From Lachnospiraceae bacterium (lineage in GTDB: Bacteria > Bacillota > Clostridia > Lachnospirales > Lachnospiraceae), in contig JAKSPC010000008.1 of NCBI GenBank assembly GCA_024405155.1, positions 1-55,816 of the forward strand: a DNA stretch of 55,816 bases. Direction: 5' to 3'. Below, one piece after another: positions 1 to 7,666 of this stretch (the stretch's first letter is position 1; each line of letters opens with the position of its first letter). The position numbers and the translations under genes were made by a program. The notes beneath the pieces are model-generated. The model did not search any database, had not been told where the DNA came from, and saw nothing but the letters and a program-made list of their open reading frames with translations.

Positions 1-3
1 TTG

Positions 4-28
4 ACAAAAAAAGTTCCACCCTGTGGAA
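4..28 (-). terminator. Rho-independent terminator after the aminotransferase operon
   Basis: Read on the minus strand, TTCCAC-AGG-GTGGAA forms a 6-bp stem followed by seven T residues. It lies about 65 bases past the stop codon of the aminotransferase. The stem is made from the same GTGGAA core that recurs in the adjoining 20-bp repeats. Confidence 0.6.
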
Positions 29-83
29 TTTAATCCTACAAGATGGAACTTACTCTTACAAAGTGGAATTTACTTTTTCAAGT
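24..83. repeat. Three 20-bp tandem repeats with a TGGAA core
   Basis: Three consecutive units begin TGGAAT, TGGAAC and TGGAAT at positions 24, 44 and 64, exactly 20 bp apart. Each continues with TTA or CTTA and ends in a CAA-rich stretch. The array sits between the end of the aminotransferase and its terminator and has no coding potential that I can support. Confidence 0.6.
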
Positions 84-91
84 CACCCTCT

Positions 92-1288
92 TTACGAAAG
101 CGCCAGCAGGGCCTTTTCCATGGCATCGAGCGCTTCGGAGATCACATCCAGGGACGCAGCGTAGGCGATCCTCACAAAGCCTCCCGCGCCGAAAGCGTCA
201 CCGGGCACCAGGGCCACGTGTGCCGCATCCAGCAGATATTCGCAGAGACTGACATCGTTTTCCACCGGGACCCCGTCATGGGACTTCCCAATATAATAGG
301 ATACGTCCGCCAGAAGATAGAAGGCGCCTTCCGGCTTTACGAAAGCCACGTGGGGCATCCGGCCAAGGCGCTCGCAGACGAAATCACGCCGTTTTTCAAA
401 CACACGGACCATGTCTTCCGCTTCTTTCTGTGAACCGGTAAGGGCGCCCAGAGCGGCTTTCTGGGAAATGGCGCTCGTGCAGGAGGTGATCTGGCCCTGG
501 AGCTTTATCATGGCTTTGATGATGTCTTTTCTGGCAGCGGCATATCCCAGCCGCCATCCGGTCATTGCATAGGCCTTGGAGAATCCGTTCACGGTGACGG
601 TGCGTTCCCACACTTCCCGGGAAACGGAGGCGATACTGAAATGCTTTTTCCCGTCATAGATCAGTTTTTCGTATATTTCATCCGCAATGATGAAGAAATC
701 GTATTTAACGGCAAGAGCTGCCAGTGCCCGCAGGCTCTCCTCGCTGTACACGGCGCCGGAAGGATTGTTGGGCGTGCAGATGACGATGGCTTTGGTGCGG
801 GACGTGACGGCTTTCCCTATTCTTTCCAGATCCAGAGAAAAATCCGGACGGGATGGAAGGAGCACGGGTACCGCGCCGGCAATGGAAGTCATGGCGGAAT
901 AGCTCACCCAGGAGGGCACCGGGATCAGTACTTCATCACCGGGGTCGCAGATGGCCATAATGGCTTCAAAAATGGCCTGCTTCGCGCCGGTGCAGACACA
1001 GATCTCGCTGCTGTCATAAGTAAGGCCGTTCTCACGGGAAAGTTTTTCGGCAATGGCGGTACGCAGTTCTGCGCAGCCGGGCGTGGCGGTGTATTTGGTA
1101 AAGCCTTCTCTGATGGCTGTCATGGCGGCTTCTTTTGCGGTCATGGGCGTATCAGAATCAGGCTCGCCCACGTTTAAGGAAAGGATGGGCTCACCTTTTC
1201 GCTTCAGTTCGGTGACTTTGTTGTGGATGACGCCGGTGGCGGATGCGCCGAAGGCGGCGAGGCGGGATGCAAGGTGGTTCGTGGACAT
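92..1288 (-). CDS. Pyridoxal-phosphate aminotransferase, class I (aspartate/aromatic type)
   Basis: A 398-residue fold-type I aminotransferase, likely transferring amino groups between aspartate or aromatic amino acids and 2-oxo acids in the cytoplasm. Visible family residues are the NNPSG motif (about 174-178), DEIY (203-206) and the PLP lysine in the SKAYAMTG segment (K238), with the usual conserved R later in the chain. Length is normal for the AspAT I-gamma group. The start is supported by GGAGG seven bases upstream. It is the last gene of a three-gene operon (tcdA, M20 hydrolase, this gene; gaps about 20 bases), which suggests a role in amino-acid turnover. Substrate cannot be fixed from sequence. 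Confidence 0.9.
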   Translation of the reverse strand: MSTNHLASRLAAFGASATGVIHNKVTELKRKGEPILSLNVGEPDSDTPMTAKEAAMTAIREGFTKYTATPGCAELRTAIAEKLSRENGLTYDSSEICVCTGAKQAIFEAIMAICDPGDEVLIPVPSWVSYSAMTSIAGAVPVLLPSRPDFSLDLERIGKAVTSRTKAIVICTPNNPSGAVYSEESLRALAALAVKYDFFIIADEIYEKLIYDGKKHFSIASVSREVWERTVTVNGFSKAYAMTGWRLGYAAARKDIIKAMIKLQGQITSCTSAISQKAALGALTGSQKEAEDMVRVFEKRRDFVCERLGRMPHVAFVKPEGAFYLLADVSYYIGKSHDGVPVENDVSLCEYLLDAAHVALVPGDAFGAGGFVRIAYAASLDVISEALDAMEKALLALS

Positions 1289-1309
1289 ATAGTTTCCTCC
1301 ATTTCCAGG

Positions 1310-2584
1310 CTAGTCTTTATGCAGCGGTACAGGACGATTCGTGAGTGCAAACAGCGCGTCGATATCACCCGCGAAGGGAGTGAATCCGATCTGCGGGACG
1401 TGAGCAGCATAGTTCAGCGCACAGGCGGCATAATAGGCGCTGCCGTATATGAGGGCCTTTTCGTCCGGATCATAGCCGGGGTTGTGCAGGGGGAGCGTCT
1501 TTCCCTCCGCTTCGTTTCCCGCGCCGATGGCCGCCATGGCGGAGGGGTAAAAGGCCGTGGTGATGCCGAAGGATTCGCCGCACATGTCAGGTGTATTGTC
1601 CTGCACGTTTTCTTTTCCTATGAGTTCTTCCGTTATGGTCCTGGCGCAGGCAGCCGCTTCCTTCTGGTTGATAACAGGAAGTGTGGGACCTTTCCACAGA
1701 ACGGTCTCCGGCGTGCAGTCAAAGATCTCGCAGTTTAAGCGGATGATCTTTTCAAACTGCTCGCGGAATTTGAGCCCGGAGGCCAGGTCATATGTCCTGG
1801 CAGTACCGGAGAACTCCAGTTCTTCCGGCGTGATGTTGTGGGCAGAACCGGCGCGGACCATGTTGAGAGAGGATGTGAACAGCACTTCCGGAGAGACCAG
1901 ACGCATGCGAAGATCCTTGTATTCCGCCGCAATGGCCAGGAAACAGTCGATGGGGTTGTTATTCCGGTCAGGTCGGGAACCGTGGCCGCCTTTTCCTCTG
2001 ATCTTTACGTGAAACACGAAACTTCCCGCAAAGCGGGGGCCGGCGCTTACGGCGATCTTTCCCGCAGGAAGCAGGGGATCGTTATGCTGGGAAAAACAGA
2101 CGTCGATCTGCATCTTCTTTTCCTGCAGGTACTTATGAATATAGTAGGCGCTGCCGCCGCCTTCCTCTCCCCGCTCGAACATCAGGATCACCGTGCCCTT
2201 AAGGCTGTCCTCGCGGTCTTTCAGGATCTTTGCCGCTGTGAGCAGCATGGCGGTATGCATGTCGTGACCGCAGCAATGGGCAAGGCCCGCCTTCTTACTG
2301 ACGCATGCCTTGGGGCCTTTGGCGTTTTCCCCTGATTCCTGTATTTTCAGGGCATCGCAGTCGGCGCGGAGCATCACCGCGGGTCCGGACGTTTTTCCGT
2401 AAAGGAATCCCAGCACACCTCCGTCAGGAATGTTTACGTATTCGATCCCCATGGCGGAAAGTTCACCGCAGATATAGGAAACGGTCTCCGTCTCCAGCGT
2501 GGACGGCTCGGGGTTTTCGTGCAGATGCCGCCTTACGCTGACAGAATAATCATATAAGTTTTCTGCTTCTTTTAAAATATTCAT
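1310..2584 (-). CDS. M20 family metallo-amidohydrolase
   Basis: A 424-residue zinc-dependent peptidase/amidohydrolase of the M20D type (N-acyl-amino-acid or indole-3-acetyl-amino-acid hydrolase-like). The metal site region is visible as HCCGHDMH near residue 103, followed by the EEGGG element that carries the catalytic glutamate and, in the lid domain, GHGSRPDRNNNP. A C-terminal H (the LPLHNPGYD segment) completes the site. These enzymes split an amide to free an amino acid, which fits the aminotransferase 21 bases downstream. GGAGG precedes the ATG. The true substrate is unknown. Confidence 0.88.
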   Translation of the reverse strand: MNILKEAENLYDYSVSVRRHLHENPEPSTLETETVSYICGELSAMGIEYVNIPDGGVLGFLYGKTSGPAVMLRADCDALKIQESGENAKGPKACVSKKAGLAHCCGHDMHTAMLLTAAKILKDREDSLKGTVILMFERGEEGGGSAYYIHKYLQEKKMQIDVCFSQHNDPLLPAGKIAVSAGPRFAGSFVFHVKIRGKGGHGSRPDRNNNPIDCFLAIAAEYKDLRMRLVSPEVLFTSSLNMVRAGSAHNITPEELEFSGTARTYDLASGLKFREQFEKIIRLNCEIFDCTPETVLWKGPTLPVINQKEAAACARTITEELIGKENVQDNTPDMCGESFGITTAFYPSAMAAIGAGNEAEGKTLPLHNPGYDPDEKALIYGSAYYAACALNYAAHVPQIGFTPFAGDIDALFALTNRPVPLHKD

Positions 2585-2602
2585 AATGCCTCCGGATTTT
2601 CT

Positions 2603-3286
2603 TTACAGCCCCGCCAGTTCCCGCACAACATGGGAGGCAAGCAGCAATCCTGCCGCCGCGGGCACGAACGGAGCCGAGCCCGGCGCGCGGGTCCCTGTCT
2701 TTACGGGCAGTTCCTCCGAAAACACCACCGGCAGGTGTTCGATGCCCCGTTTTCTTAATTCCACCCGCACTGCCTTTGCTAGGGGATCCCCGGAAGTCCT
2801 GCCGATATCCGTTACCGTAAGCTTTGAAGGATCCAGCCGGTTTCCGGTACCCATGGAGCAGATGATGGGGACACCGGCTTCCCGGGCCTTTTCCACCAGG
2901 CAGATCTTTGCGGCAACGGTATCCACCGCGTCGATGACGTAGTCAAACCGGGAAATGTCGATGACGCCCGCTGTCTCCGGCAGATAGAACATGGTGTATT
3001 TCGTCACCCGGCAGTCAGGATCGATATCAGCGATCCTTTCGGCCAGAACGTCGGTCTTGTTTCTTCCTATTGTACTGCGGAGCGCCACCAGTTGACGGTT
3101 CAGGTTCGTTTCGTCCACAGTGTCCATGTCAATGAGAGAAAGCGCGCCTACGCCGGCCCTGGCCAGGGCTTCCGCCGCATGACCGCCCACGCCGCCCAGG
3201 CCAAAAACTGCCACGTGAGCTTCTGCCAGACGACTCAGCGCCTCTCCTCCCATGATCCGTTCCGTTCTTTCCTGCCAGCTTTTCAT
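2603..3286 (-). CDS. tcdA: tRNA threonylcarbamoyladenosine dehydratase
   Basis: An E1-like (ThiF/MoeB superfamily) enzyme of 227 residues that cyclises t6A37 of ANN-decoding tRNAs to ct6A with ATP. The nucleotide loop GLGGVGG is at residues 29-35, followed by the acidic LIDMDTVDETNLNRQ segment typical of this family. The ATG at 3286 is chosen over a longer frame because AGGAG lies just upstream and the protein then starts at the usual position (MKSW...). It is the first gene of the operon running to position 92. The usual C-terminal membrane segment of the E. coli enzyme is not obvious here, as in many Firmicutes versions. Confidence 0.9.
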   Translation of the reverse strand: MKSWQERTERIMGGEALSRLAEAHVAVFGLGGVGGHAAEALARAGVGALSLIDMDTVDETNLNRQLVALRSTIGRNKTDVLAERIADIDPDCRVTKYTMFYLPETAGVIDISRFDYVIDAVDTVAAKICLVEKAREAGVPIICSMGTGNRLDPSKLTVTDIGRTSGDPLAKAVRVELRKRGIEHLPVVFSEELPVKTGTRAPGSAPFVPAAAGLLLASHVVRELAGL

Positions 3287-3351
3287 CTGTATCTCCTGAA
3301 ATATTCCTTTGTACCGGCTCCCCGCCATGACTTTATACTGTAATTGGCTGA

Positions 3352-3380
3352 ATTATAACACCATCCGCTCCTTCTGTCGA
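3352..3380 (-). promoter_or_regulatory. Sigma-A promoter of the tcdA operon
   Basis: On the minus strand a -35 TCGACA and a -10 TATAAT are separated by exactly 17 bp. The predicted start point is about 60 bases upstream of the tcdA ATG. Confidence 0.65.
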
Positions 3381-3406
3381 CGGGAGGCATTTCCTGGCTA
3401 ATCAAT

Positions 3407-3684
3407 CTTTTGCAACCGGAAGGGTCAAAATCAGCCTCTCGGATGGAAAATCTATCCGGGCGCTCCGTAACTAAAAAAGGAAATTCCATCCGAAAGGCCT
3501 TTTTAAGGGCTTACGGATGGAATTTTTTTCCTTTGCAATCGGTGTGCCACCGCGTCTTTTCAACCGGAAAGCCCAAAATCAGCCTTGCGGATGGAAAATC
3601 TATCCGAGCGTATCTTGGTGCCGACGGCTTTTTTCAACCGGAAGGCCAAAAAACGGCCTCTCGGATGGAAAATCTCTTCCGGAC
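3407..3684. repeat. Four-unit tandem array with exact 74-bp period
   Basis: The core CGGATGG recurs at 3440, 3514, 3588 and 3662, always 74 bp apart. Units 1, 3 and 4 also share the preceding CAACCGGAA...AAA stretch and the following AAATCT; in units 1 and 3 the core faces an inverted ATCCG a few bases on. Unit 2 has diverged and instead forms a long hairpin at 3483-3524. No protein is supported; the short frames through it only reflect the repetition. Confidence 0.75.
3483..3524. terminator. Bidirectional terminator-like hairpin inside the 74-bp array
   Basis: ATTCCATCCG pairs with CGGATGGAAT (10 bp) around a GC-containing loop. A T-run follows the stem on the plus strand (TTTTTTT) and CCTTTTTTA on the minus strand. 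It would insulate tcdA from read-through of the lysine carrier gene. Confidence 0.55.
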
Positions 3685-3713
3685 AAAAAACAGCCCCTCC
3701 CGAAGGAAGGGCC
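3685..3713 (-). terminator. Rho-independent terminator of the lysine-regulated NhaC gene
   Basis: On the minus strand GCCCTTCC-TTCG-GGAGGGGC forms an 8-bp stem (one G-T pair) capped by a TTCG tetraloop and followed by TGTTTTTTG. It lies about 55 bases after the stop codon at 3768. Confidence 0.8.
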
Positions 3714-3767
3714 GCCATGTGTTTTCGTTTCTGCCGAGGCTGTTGCTCCGGACGTACCGCCCGAAAC

Positions 3768-5282
3768 TTATGCCTTTGCGGTCTGCTGTCTCTTCTTGAT
3801 GACGAACAGCGTACCGACTACCAGTGCTGCACCGATGATCAGGCAGATCACTGCGTTCTGTACGAAGCCGGCAACGATGAACATTACGAAGGAGATCGCT
3901 GCAACGGTCGCTGCGTACGGGATCTGTGTCTTTACGTGGGTCAGATGCTCACACTGAGCACCGGCACTTGACATGATCGTGGTATCGGAGATGGGGCTGC
4001 AGTGGTCACCGCAGACAGCGCCTGCCAGGCATGCGGAGATGCCGATGTAGAGGAGCTGGCTGTCAGCCGGGAACAGAGCCGTTACGATGGGGATCAGGAT
4101 ACCGAAGGTGCCCCAGCTGGTACCGGTTGCAAAGGCAAGCAGGCATCCGACTACGAAGATCACTGCGGGGAGGAAGCTGTAAAGGCTTGCAGCCGCACCT
4201 TCCATCACGCCGCCGATGAACTCTCTTGCGCCGAGCAGAGAAGTCATGTTCTTAAGAGTTACAGCAAGAGTAAGGATCACGATGGGAGGAACCATGGCGA
4301 AGAAGCCGTTCTTCACACAGCCCATAGCCTCTGTGAAAGTGGTGGTCTTTCTGAGGCATGCATAAATGATGGTGAAGATCAGAGCGATGATGCCGCCCCA
4401 GGGAAGTGCCACGAATGCATCGGTGTCACCAAAAGAACCGATCAGATTGTGGAAGTTGCCGGACTCTGCGTCGAAGAAACCGCCGACATACATCATACCA
4501 ACGGTGCAGGTCACAACAAGGACTACTACCGGAAGGATCAGGTCGATGAGCTTGCCTCTCTGGCTGATCTGTACGTCTTCAACGTCTTCCAGTCCGCCGA
4601 GGTCGCCGTTTTCAGCTGCGTCCTGATACTTCTTCATCTCGCCGTAGTCGAAATTCATGATGCCGATGGCAATGATGAATACGAAGGTAAGCAGCGAATA
4701 GAAGTTAAAGGGGATTGCCTTGATGAAAAGGTCGATACCGTTCAGCCCAAGGCCCTCTGCCGTTGAGGAAACAGCGGCTGCCCAGGAAGAAACGGGAGCG
4801 ATCATGCAGACGGGAGCTGCAGTGGCATCAATGAGGAATGCCAGCTTCTGACGGCTGATCTTGTGGCTGTCGGTAACGGGTCTCATAACGGCACCGACGG
4901 TCAGGCAGTTGAAGTAATCGTCTACGAAGATCAGGATACCCAGAACGAACGTAGCCAAAGTCGCGCCGACTTTTGTCTTGATGTTCTTTGCCGCCCACTT
5001 TCCGAAAGCTGCGGAGCCGCCGGAAATGTTGACGATGGCAACGATGATACCCAGGATGACCAGGAAAATGAAGATGCCGGCGTTGTCGGCAACTGCCGGT
5101 ACCATGCCGTCATTTACCAGGGTGTCCAGAGCGGCTACGGGTGCAAAGTTCGCTACGAACAGCGCGCCGATGAGTCCGCCGATGAACAGAGAACTGTAGG
5201 CTTCCTTGATGATCAGCGCAAGGCCAATTGCGATGATGGGGGGAACCAGTGCCCAGAACGAGTTCATAAACATGTTTTCCAT
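3768..5282 (-). CDS. NhaC-family secondary carrier, probable lysine transporter (LysW-like)
   Basis: A 504-residue polytopic membrane protein of the NhaC/ion transporter superfamily with about 12 hydrophobic segments and the family signatures CMIAPVSSW and GDHCSPISDTTIMSS. Family members annotated as Na+/H+ antiporters include LysW, predicted from comparative genomics as a lysine importer when an L-box precedes the gene. That is the case here: a lysine riboswitch and its terminator fill the leader. The ATG at 5282 follows AGGAGG by eight bases, so the longer upstream frame is rejected. A second paralogue lies at 10118 without a riboswitch. Lysine as substrate is inferred from the regulation, not from the protein. 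Confidence 0.88.
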   Translation of the reverse strand: MENMFMNSFWALVPPIIAIGLALIIKEAYSSLFIGGLIGALFVANFAPVAALDTLVNDGMVPAVADNAGIFIFLVILGIIVAIVNISGGSAAFGKWAAKNIKTKVGATLATFVLGILIFVDDYFNCLTVGAVMRPVTDSHKISRQKLAFLIDATAAPVCMIAPVSSWAAAVSSTAEGLGLNGIDLFIKAIPFNFYSLLTFVFIIAIGIMNFDYGEMKKYQDAAENGDLGGLEDVEDVQISQRGKLIDLILPVVVLVVTCTVGMMYVGGFFDAESGNFHNLIGSFGDTDAFVALPWGGIIALIFTIIYACLRKTTTFTEAMGCVKNGFFAMVPPIVILTLAVTLKNMTSLLGAREFIGGVMEGAAASLYSFLPAVIFVVGCLLAFATGTSWGTFGILIPIVTALFPADSQLLYIGISACLAGAVCGDHCSPISDTTIMSSAGAQCEHLTHVKTQIPYAATVAAISFVMFIVAGFVQNAVICLIIGAALVVGTLFVIKKRQQTAKA

Positions 5283-5296
5283 AAAGATACCTCCTA

Positions 5297-5332
5297 TAAA
5301 AAATGGATCATGATAGTCTATCATGATCCATT
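5297..5332 (-). terminator. Riboswitch expression-platform terminator
   Basis: On the minus strand TGGATCATGATAG and CTATCATGATCCA form an almost perfect 13-bp palindrome followed by six T residues. It ends only some ten bases before the AGGAGG of the carrier gene, the standard position for a transcription-terminating platform. Confidence 0.85.
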
Positions 5333-5343
5333 AAAAAACGTTA

Positions 5344-5512
5344 TGCATCACGACAGCGCTCCGCAGGTGATCCCGCGACAGTCCATGACATCTTCTGCCA
5401 TGACCCAGGCAAACAAGTTTCGGAAAAAACTTTGTCCCCTTCGGCGATTTTCCCTTTCCTGCCGGGGCTTTCCGTCCCGTTCCGGCGATACTCTTGAAAA
5501 CCGCGCCTCTAT
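5344..5512 (-). promoter_or_regulatory. Lysine riboswitch (L-box) upstream of the NhaC/LysW gene
   Basis: The minus-strand leader matches the lysine aptamer in order: AGAGGCGCGG at the 5' P1 strand, AGAGTA, then CGCCGAAGGGG, TGCCTGGGTC, ATGGACTGTCGC and GGAGCGCTGTC near the 3' end. Spacing and length (about 170 nt) agree with the class. A terminator hairpin with U-run follows directly. By family knowledge, lysine binding should stabilise the terminator and shut off the carrier. The aptamer begins a few bases after the predicted transcription start. Confidence 0.9.
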
Positions 5513-5523
5513 CATATGCAAGA

Positions 5524-5552
5524 CTTATACCACTTTAAACCGGTAAAGTCAA
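5524..5552 (-). promoter_or_regulatory. Sigma-A promoter of the lysine riboswitch transcript
   Basis: Minus-strand TTGACT, 17-bp spacer, TATAAG. The predicted start is near 5517, giving a leader of about 235 nt that contains the whole aptamer. Confidence 0.75.
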
Positions 5553-5621
5553 CAATGAACTGCAATTTTTTTGTGAAGTTTTACATCCGCGGCGGTCAGC
5601 CTGATGCGGATGTTTGCTGCA

Positions 5622-6926
5622 TTATTTATTTTCATATCCGGGCTTTCCCAGAAGCCGGAACATGTTTCGTTTGTAGAACTCCACACCGGGCTGGTCGAAG
5701 GGGTTCACGCCGTTTGCGTAGCCGCAGACGCCGCAGGCATATTCGAAGAAGCAGAACAGCTGTCCCAGACTGTCTTCGTCCCGGCGGTCCAGTTCGATGC
5801 GCATCACCGGCACCCCGCCTTCCGCGTGGGCAATGATGGAGCCTTCCATGGCCTTGTGGTTGATCTCGTTTAAGGAACGGCCGTTCAGATACTGAAGCCC
5901 GTCTGCATTTCCCGGCACCTCCGGCACCCGGATATCACGGCCGGCATTTTTCACGTCAAGTACCGTTTCGATCAGGTTCCGTCTGCCGTCCTGAATGTAC
6001 TGGCCCATGGAATGAAGGTCCGTGGTCAGATCCATGCCCGCCGGGAACAGGCCCTGATGCTCCTTTCCCAGGGACTCGCCGAACAGCTGTTTCCACCATT
6101 CGCAGATCTGATGAAGGCCTGCGTCGTAATTGCTTAAGACTTCCACTTCCATGCCCTTTTTCTCCAGAGCACAGCGGTACAGCGCGTAGAGGAGAGCGGG
6201 GTTCTTTTCGGGATCGTCGCTCTGGCAGATCTCTGCCATTCTTCCGGCCCCCTGCATCAGAGCATCGATGTCGCCGCCTGCTGCCGCGATGGGAAGGAGC
6301 CCCACAGCGGAAAGTACGGAATAGCGGCCGCCGATGTCATCGGGGACCACGAACGTCTCGTACCCTTCGGCATCCGCCAGTTCTTTGAGCGTGCCTTTCT
6401 TCTGATCCGTGGTGGCGTAAATGCGGCCCGCAGCGCCTTTTTTCCCGTAACGCTCCTCCAGGAGCGCTTTCAGGATGCGGAACGCAATGGCCGGTTCCGT
6501 GGTGGTGCCGGATTTGGAAATGATATTTACGGAAAAATCCGTTCCCTCCAGTTCATCCAGCAGATCGTTCATCTGATCCGGATTCAGGGAGCTTCCGGCA
6601 TAAAGCACGCGAAGCCCGCTTTCGCCGCGGCCTTTTGAAAGGAACTCTATGGCAGCCCTGGCTCCCAGATAGCTTCCGCCCACACCGGTCACCACCAGGA
6701 TGCGGGACTCATCGCGGATCTTTTCGGCCGCCTTTTTGATACGGGAAAATTCCTCCCGGTCGTAAGTTTCGGGAAGATTTACCCAGCCGGTGAATTCCGC
6801 CCCCGGACCGGTCTTTTCCAGAAGCGTTTTCTGTGCCGCGAGGACCACGGGCTTCATGCCCTCCGCCTCCGGCTCTGTGACAAATTTTTCTGCGTAGCTG
6901 ACGTCCAGCCTGATATCCTGACTCAT
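5622..6926 (-). CDS. pgi: Glucose-6-phosphate isomerase
   Basis: A 434-residue phosphoglucose isomerase of the shorter Firmicutes type, converting glucose-6-phosphate and fructose-6-phosphate in glycolysis. Visible signatures are GVGGSYLGARAAIEF (sugar isomerase domain), the phosphate-binding SKSGTTTEPAIAFR loop and GGRYSVLSAVGLLP. It starts ten bases after the stop of the response regulator gene, so it is probably co-transcribed with it and mutS2. Only a weak Shine-Dalgarno (GTGAGG) is visible. The 3' side has a CATCCGC/GCGGATG stem but no convincing T-run. Confidence 0.95.
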   Translation of the reverse strand: MSQDIRLDVSYAEKFVTEPEAEGMKPVVLAAQKTLLEKTGPGAEFTGWVNLPETYDREEFSRIKKAAEKIRDESRILVVTGVGGSYLGARAAIEFLSKGRGESGLRVLYAGSSLNPDQMNDLLDELEGTDFSVNIISKSGTTTEPAIAFRILKALLEERYGKKGAAGRIYATTDQKKGTLKELADAEGYETFVVPDDIGGRYSVLSAVGLLPIAAAGGDIDALMQGAGRMAEICQSDDPEKNPALLYALYRCALEKKGMEVEVLSNYDAGLHQICEWWKQLFGESLGKEHQGLFPAGMDLTTDLHSMGQYIQDGRRNLIETVLDVKNAGRDIRVPEVPGNADGLQYLNGRSLNEINHKAMEGSIIAHAEGGVPVMRIELDRRDEDSLGQLFCFFEYACGVCGYANGVNPFDQPGVEFYKRNMFRLLGKPGYENK

Positions 6927-6936
6927 AACTGCGGCC

Positions 6937-7647
6937 TCACTTTTTCACATCAAACTTGTACCCGATGCCCCACACTGTGGCAAGCTCCCAATGCTCGCTT
7001 GCCGGCAGTTTTTCCCTGAGGCGCTTTACGTGCACGTCCACCGTACGCGTATCTCCGGGGTACTCGTAGCCCCAGATGTTATCCAGAAGCTGTTCTCTGG
7101 TGAACACCTGATTTGGTCTGGATGCCAGGAAGTAAAGGAGTTCCAGTTCCTTGGGCGGCATGTCGATGGTCTTTCCGGCACATTTCACAGAGTAATTCGT
7201 GAGATTCACGGAAAGATCGGGGTATTCCACGTGATCGCCGGCGATCTCCGGGCGGGGTTCCGCCGCTTTTTTCTCTGCCGCATACCGGCGGAGGACCGCT
7301 TTCACTCTTGCCACCAGTTCCTTGGAATCAAAGGGCTTGATCATGTAATCGTCAGCGCCCAGCTCCAGTCCCAGCACCTTGTCGAACACCTCGCCTTTTG
7401 CGGAAAGCATGATGATGGGGGTGTTCCCTTTTTTGCGGACTTCCCTGCAGACCTCGTACCCGTCGATCCCGGGGAGCATCAGGTCTAAAAGGATAATGTC
7501 CGGCTGAAAATCGGACACGGCCAGGAGCGCAGCTTCGCCGTCATGGACCATCTGCGTTTCGTAGCATTCTTTTGTCAGGTAAAGTGAGATCAGCTCGGCG
7601 ATGTCTTCGTCATCATCCACGATGAGCACTCTCTGTTTCTCTGCCAT
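6937..7647 (-). CDS. OmpR/PhoB-family response regulator, orphan
   Basis: A 236-residue two-domain regulator. The receiver (residues about 4-118) has the acidic pocket VDDDED and the phospho-acceptor D in DIILLDLMLPGIDGYEV, with the conserved T/S and K later (IIMLSAKG, IKPFD). The winged-helix DNA-binding domain (about 140-234) ends in the usual RTVDVHVKRLREKL and GIGYKF. No histidine kinase is encoded nearby, so its partner must be elsewhere. The ATG at 7647 follows GGAG and lies 20 bases after the mutS2 stop. Targets are unknown. Confidence 0.93.
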   Translation of the reverse strand: MAEKQRVLIVDDDEDIAELISLYLTKECYETQMVHDGEAALLAVSDFQPDIILLDLMLPGIDGYEVCREVRKKGNTPIIMLSAKGEVFDKVLGLELGADDYMIKPFDSKELVARVKAVLRRYAAEKKAAEPRPEIAGDHVEYPDLSVNLTNYSVKCAGKTIDMPPKELELLYFLASRPNQVFTREQLLDNIWGYEYPGDTRTVDVHVKRLREKLPASEHWELATVWGIGYKFDVKK

Positions 7648-7666
7648 ATCCGACTCCTTTTTTGTG

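Noticed and set aside
3407-3684. CRISPR array
   Set aside because: Regular spacing, but the repeats are long and degenerate, the units contain hairpins and no unique spacers, and no cas gene is near.
3410-3971. Overlapping plus-strand frames of about 130-145 codons over the 74-bp array
   Set aside because: They read through tandem repeats, a terminator and the end of the carrier gene; no start signal and no family similarity.
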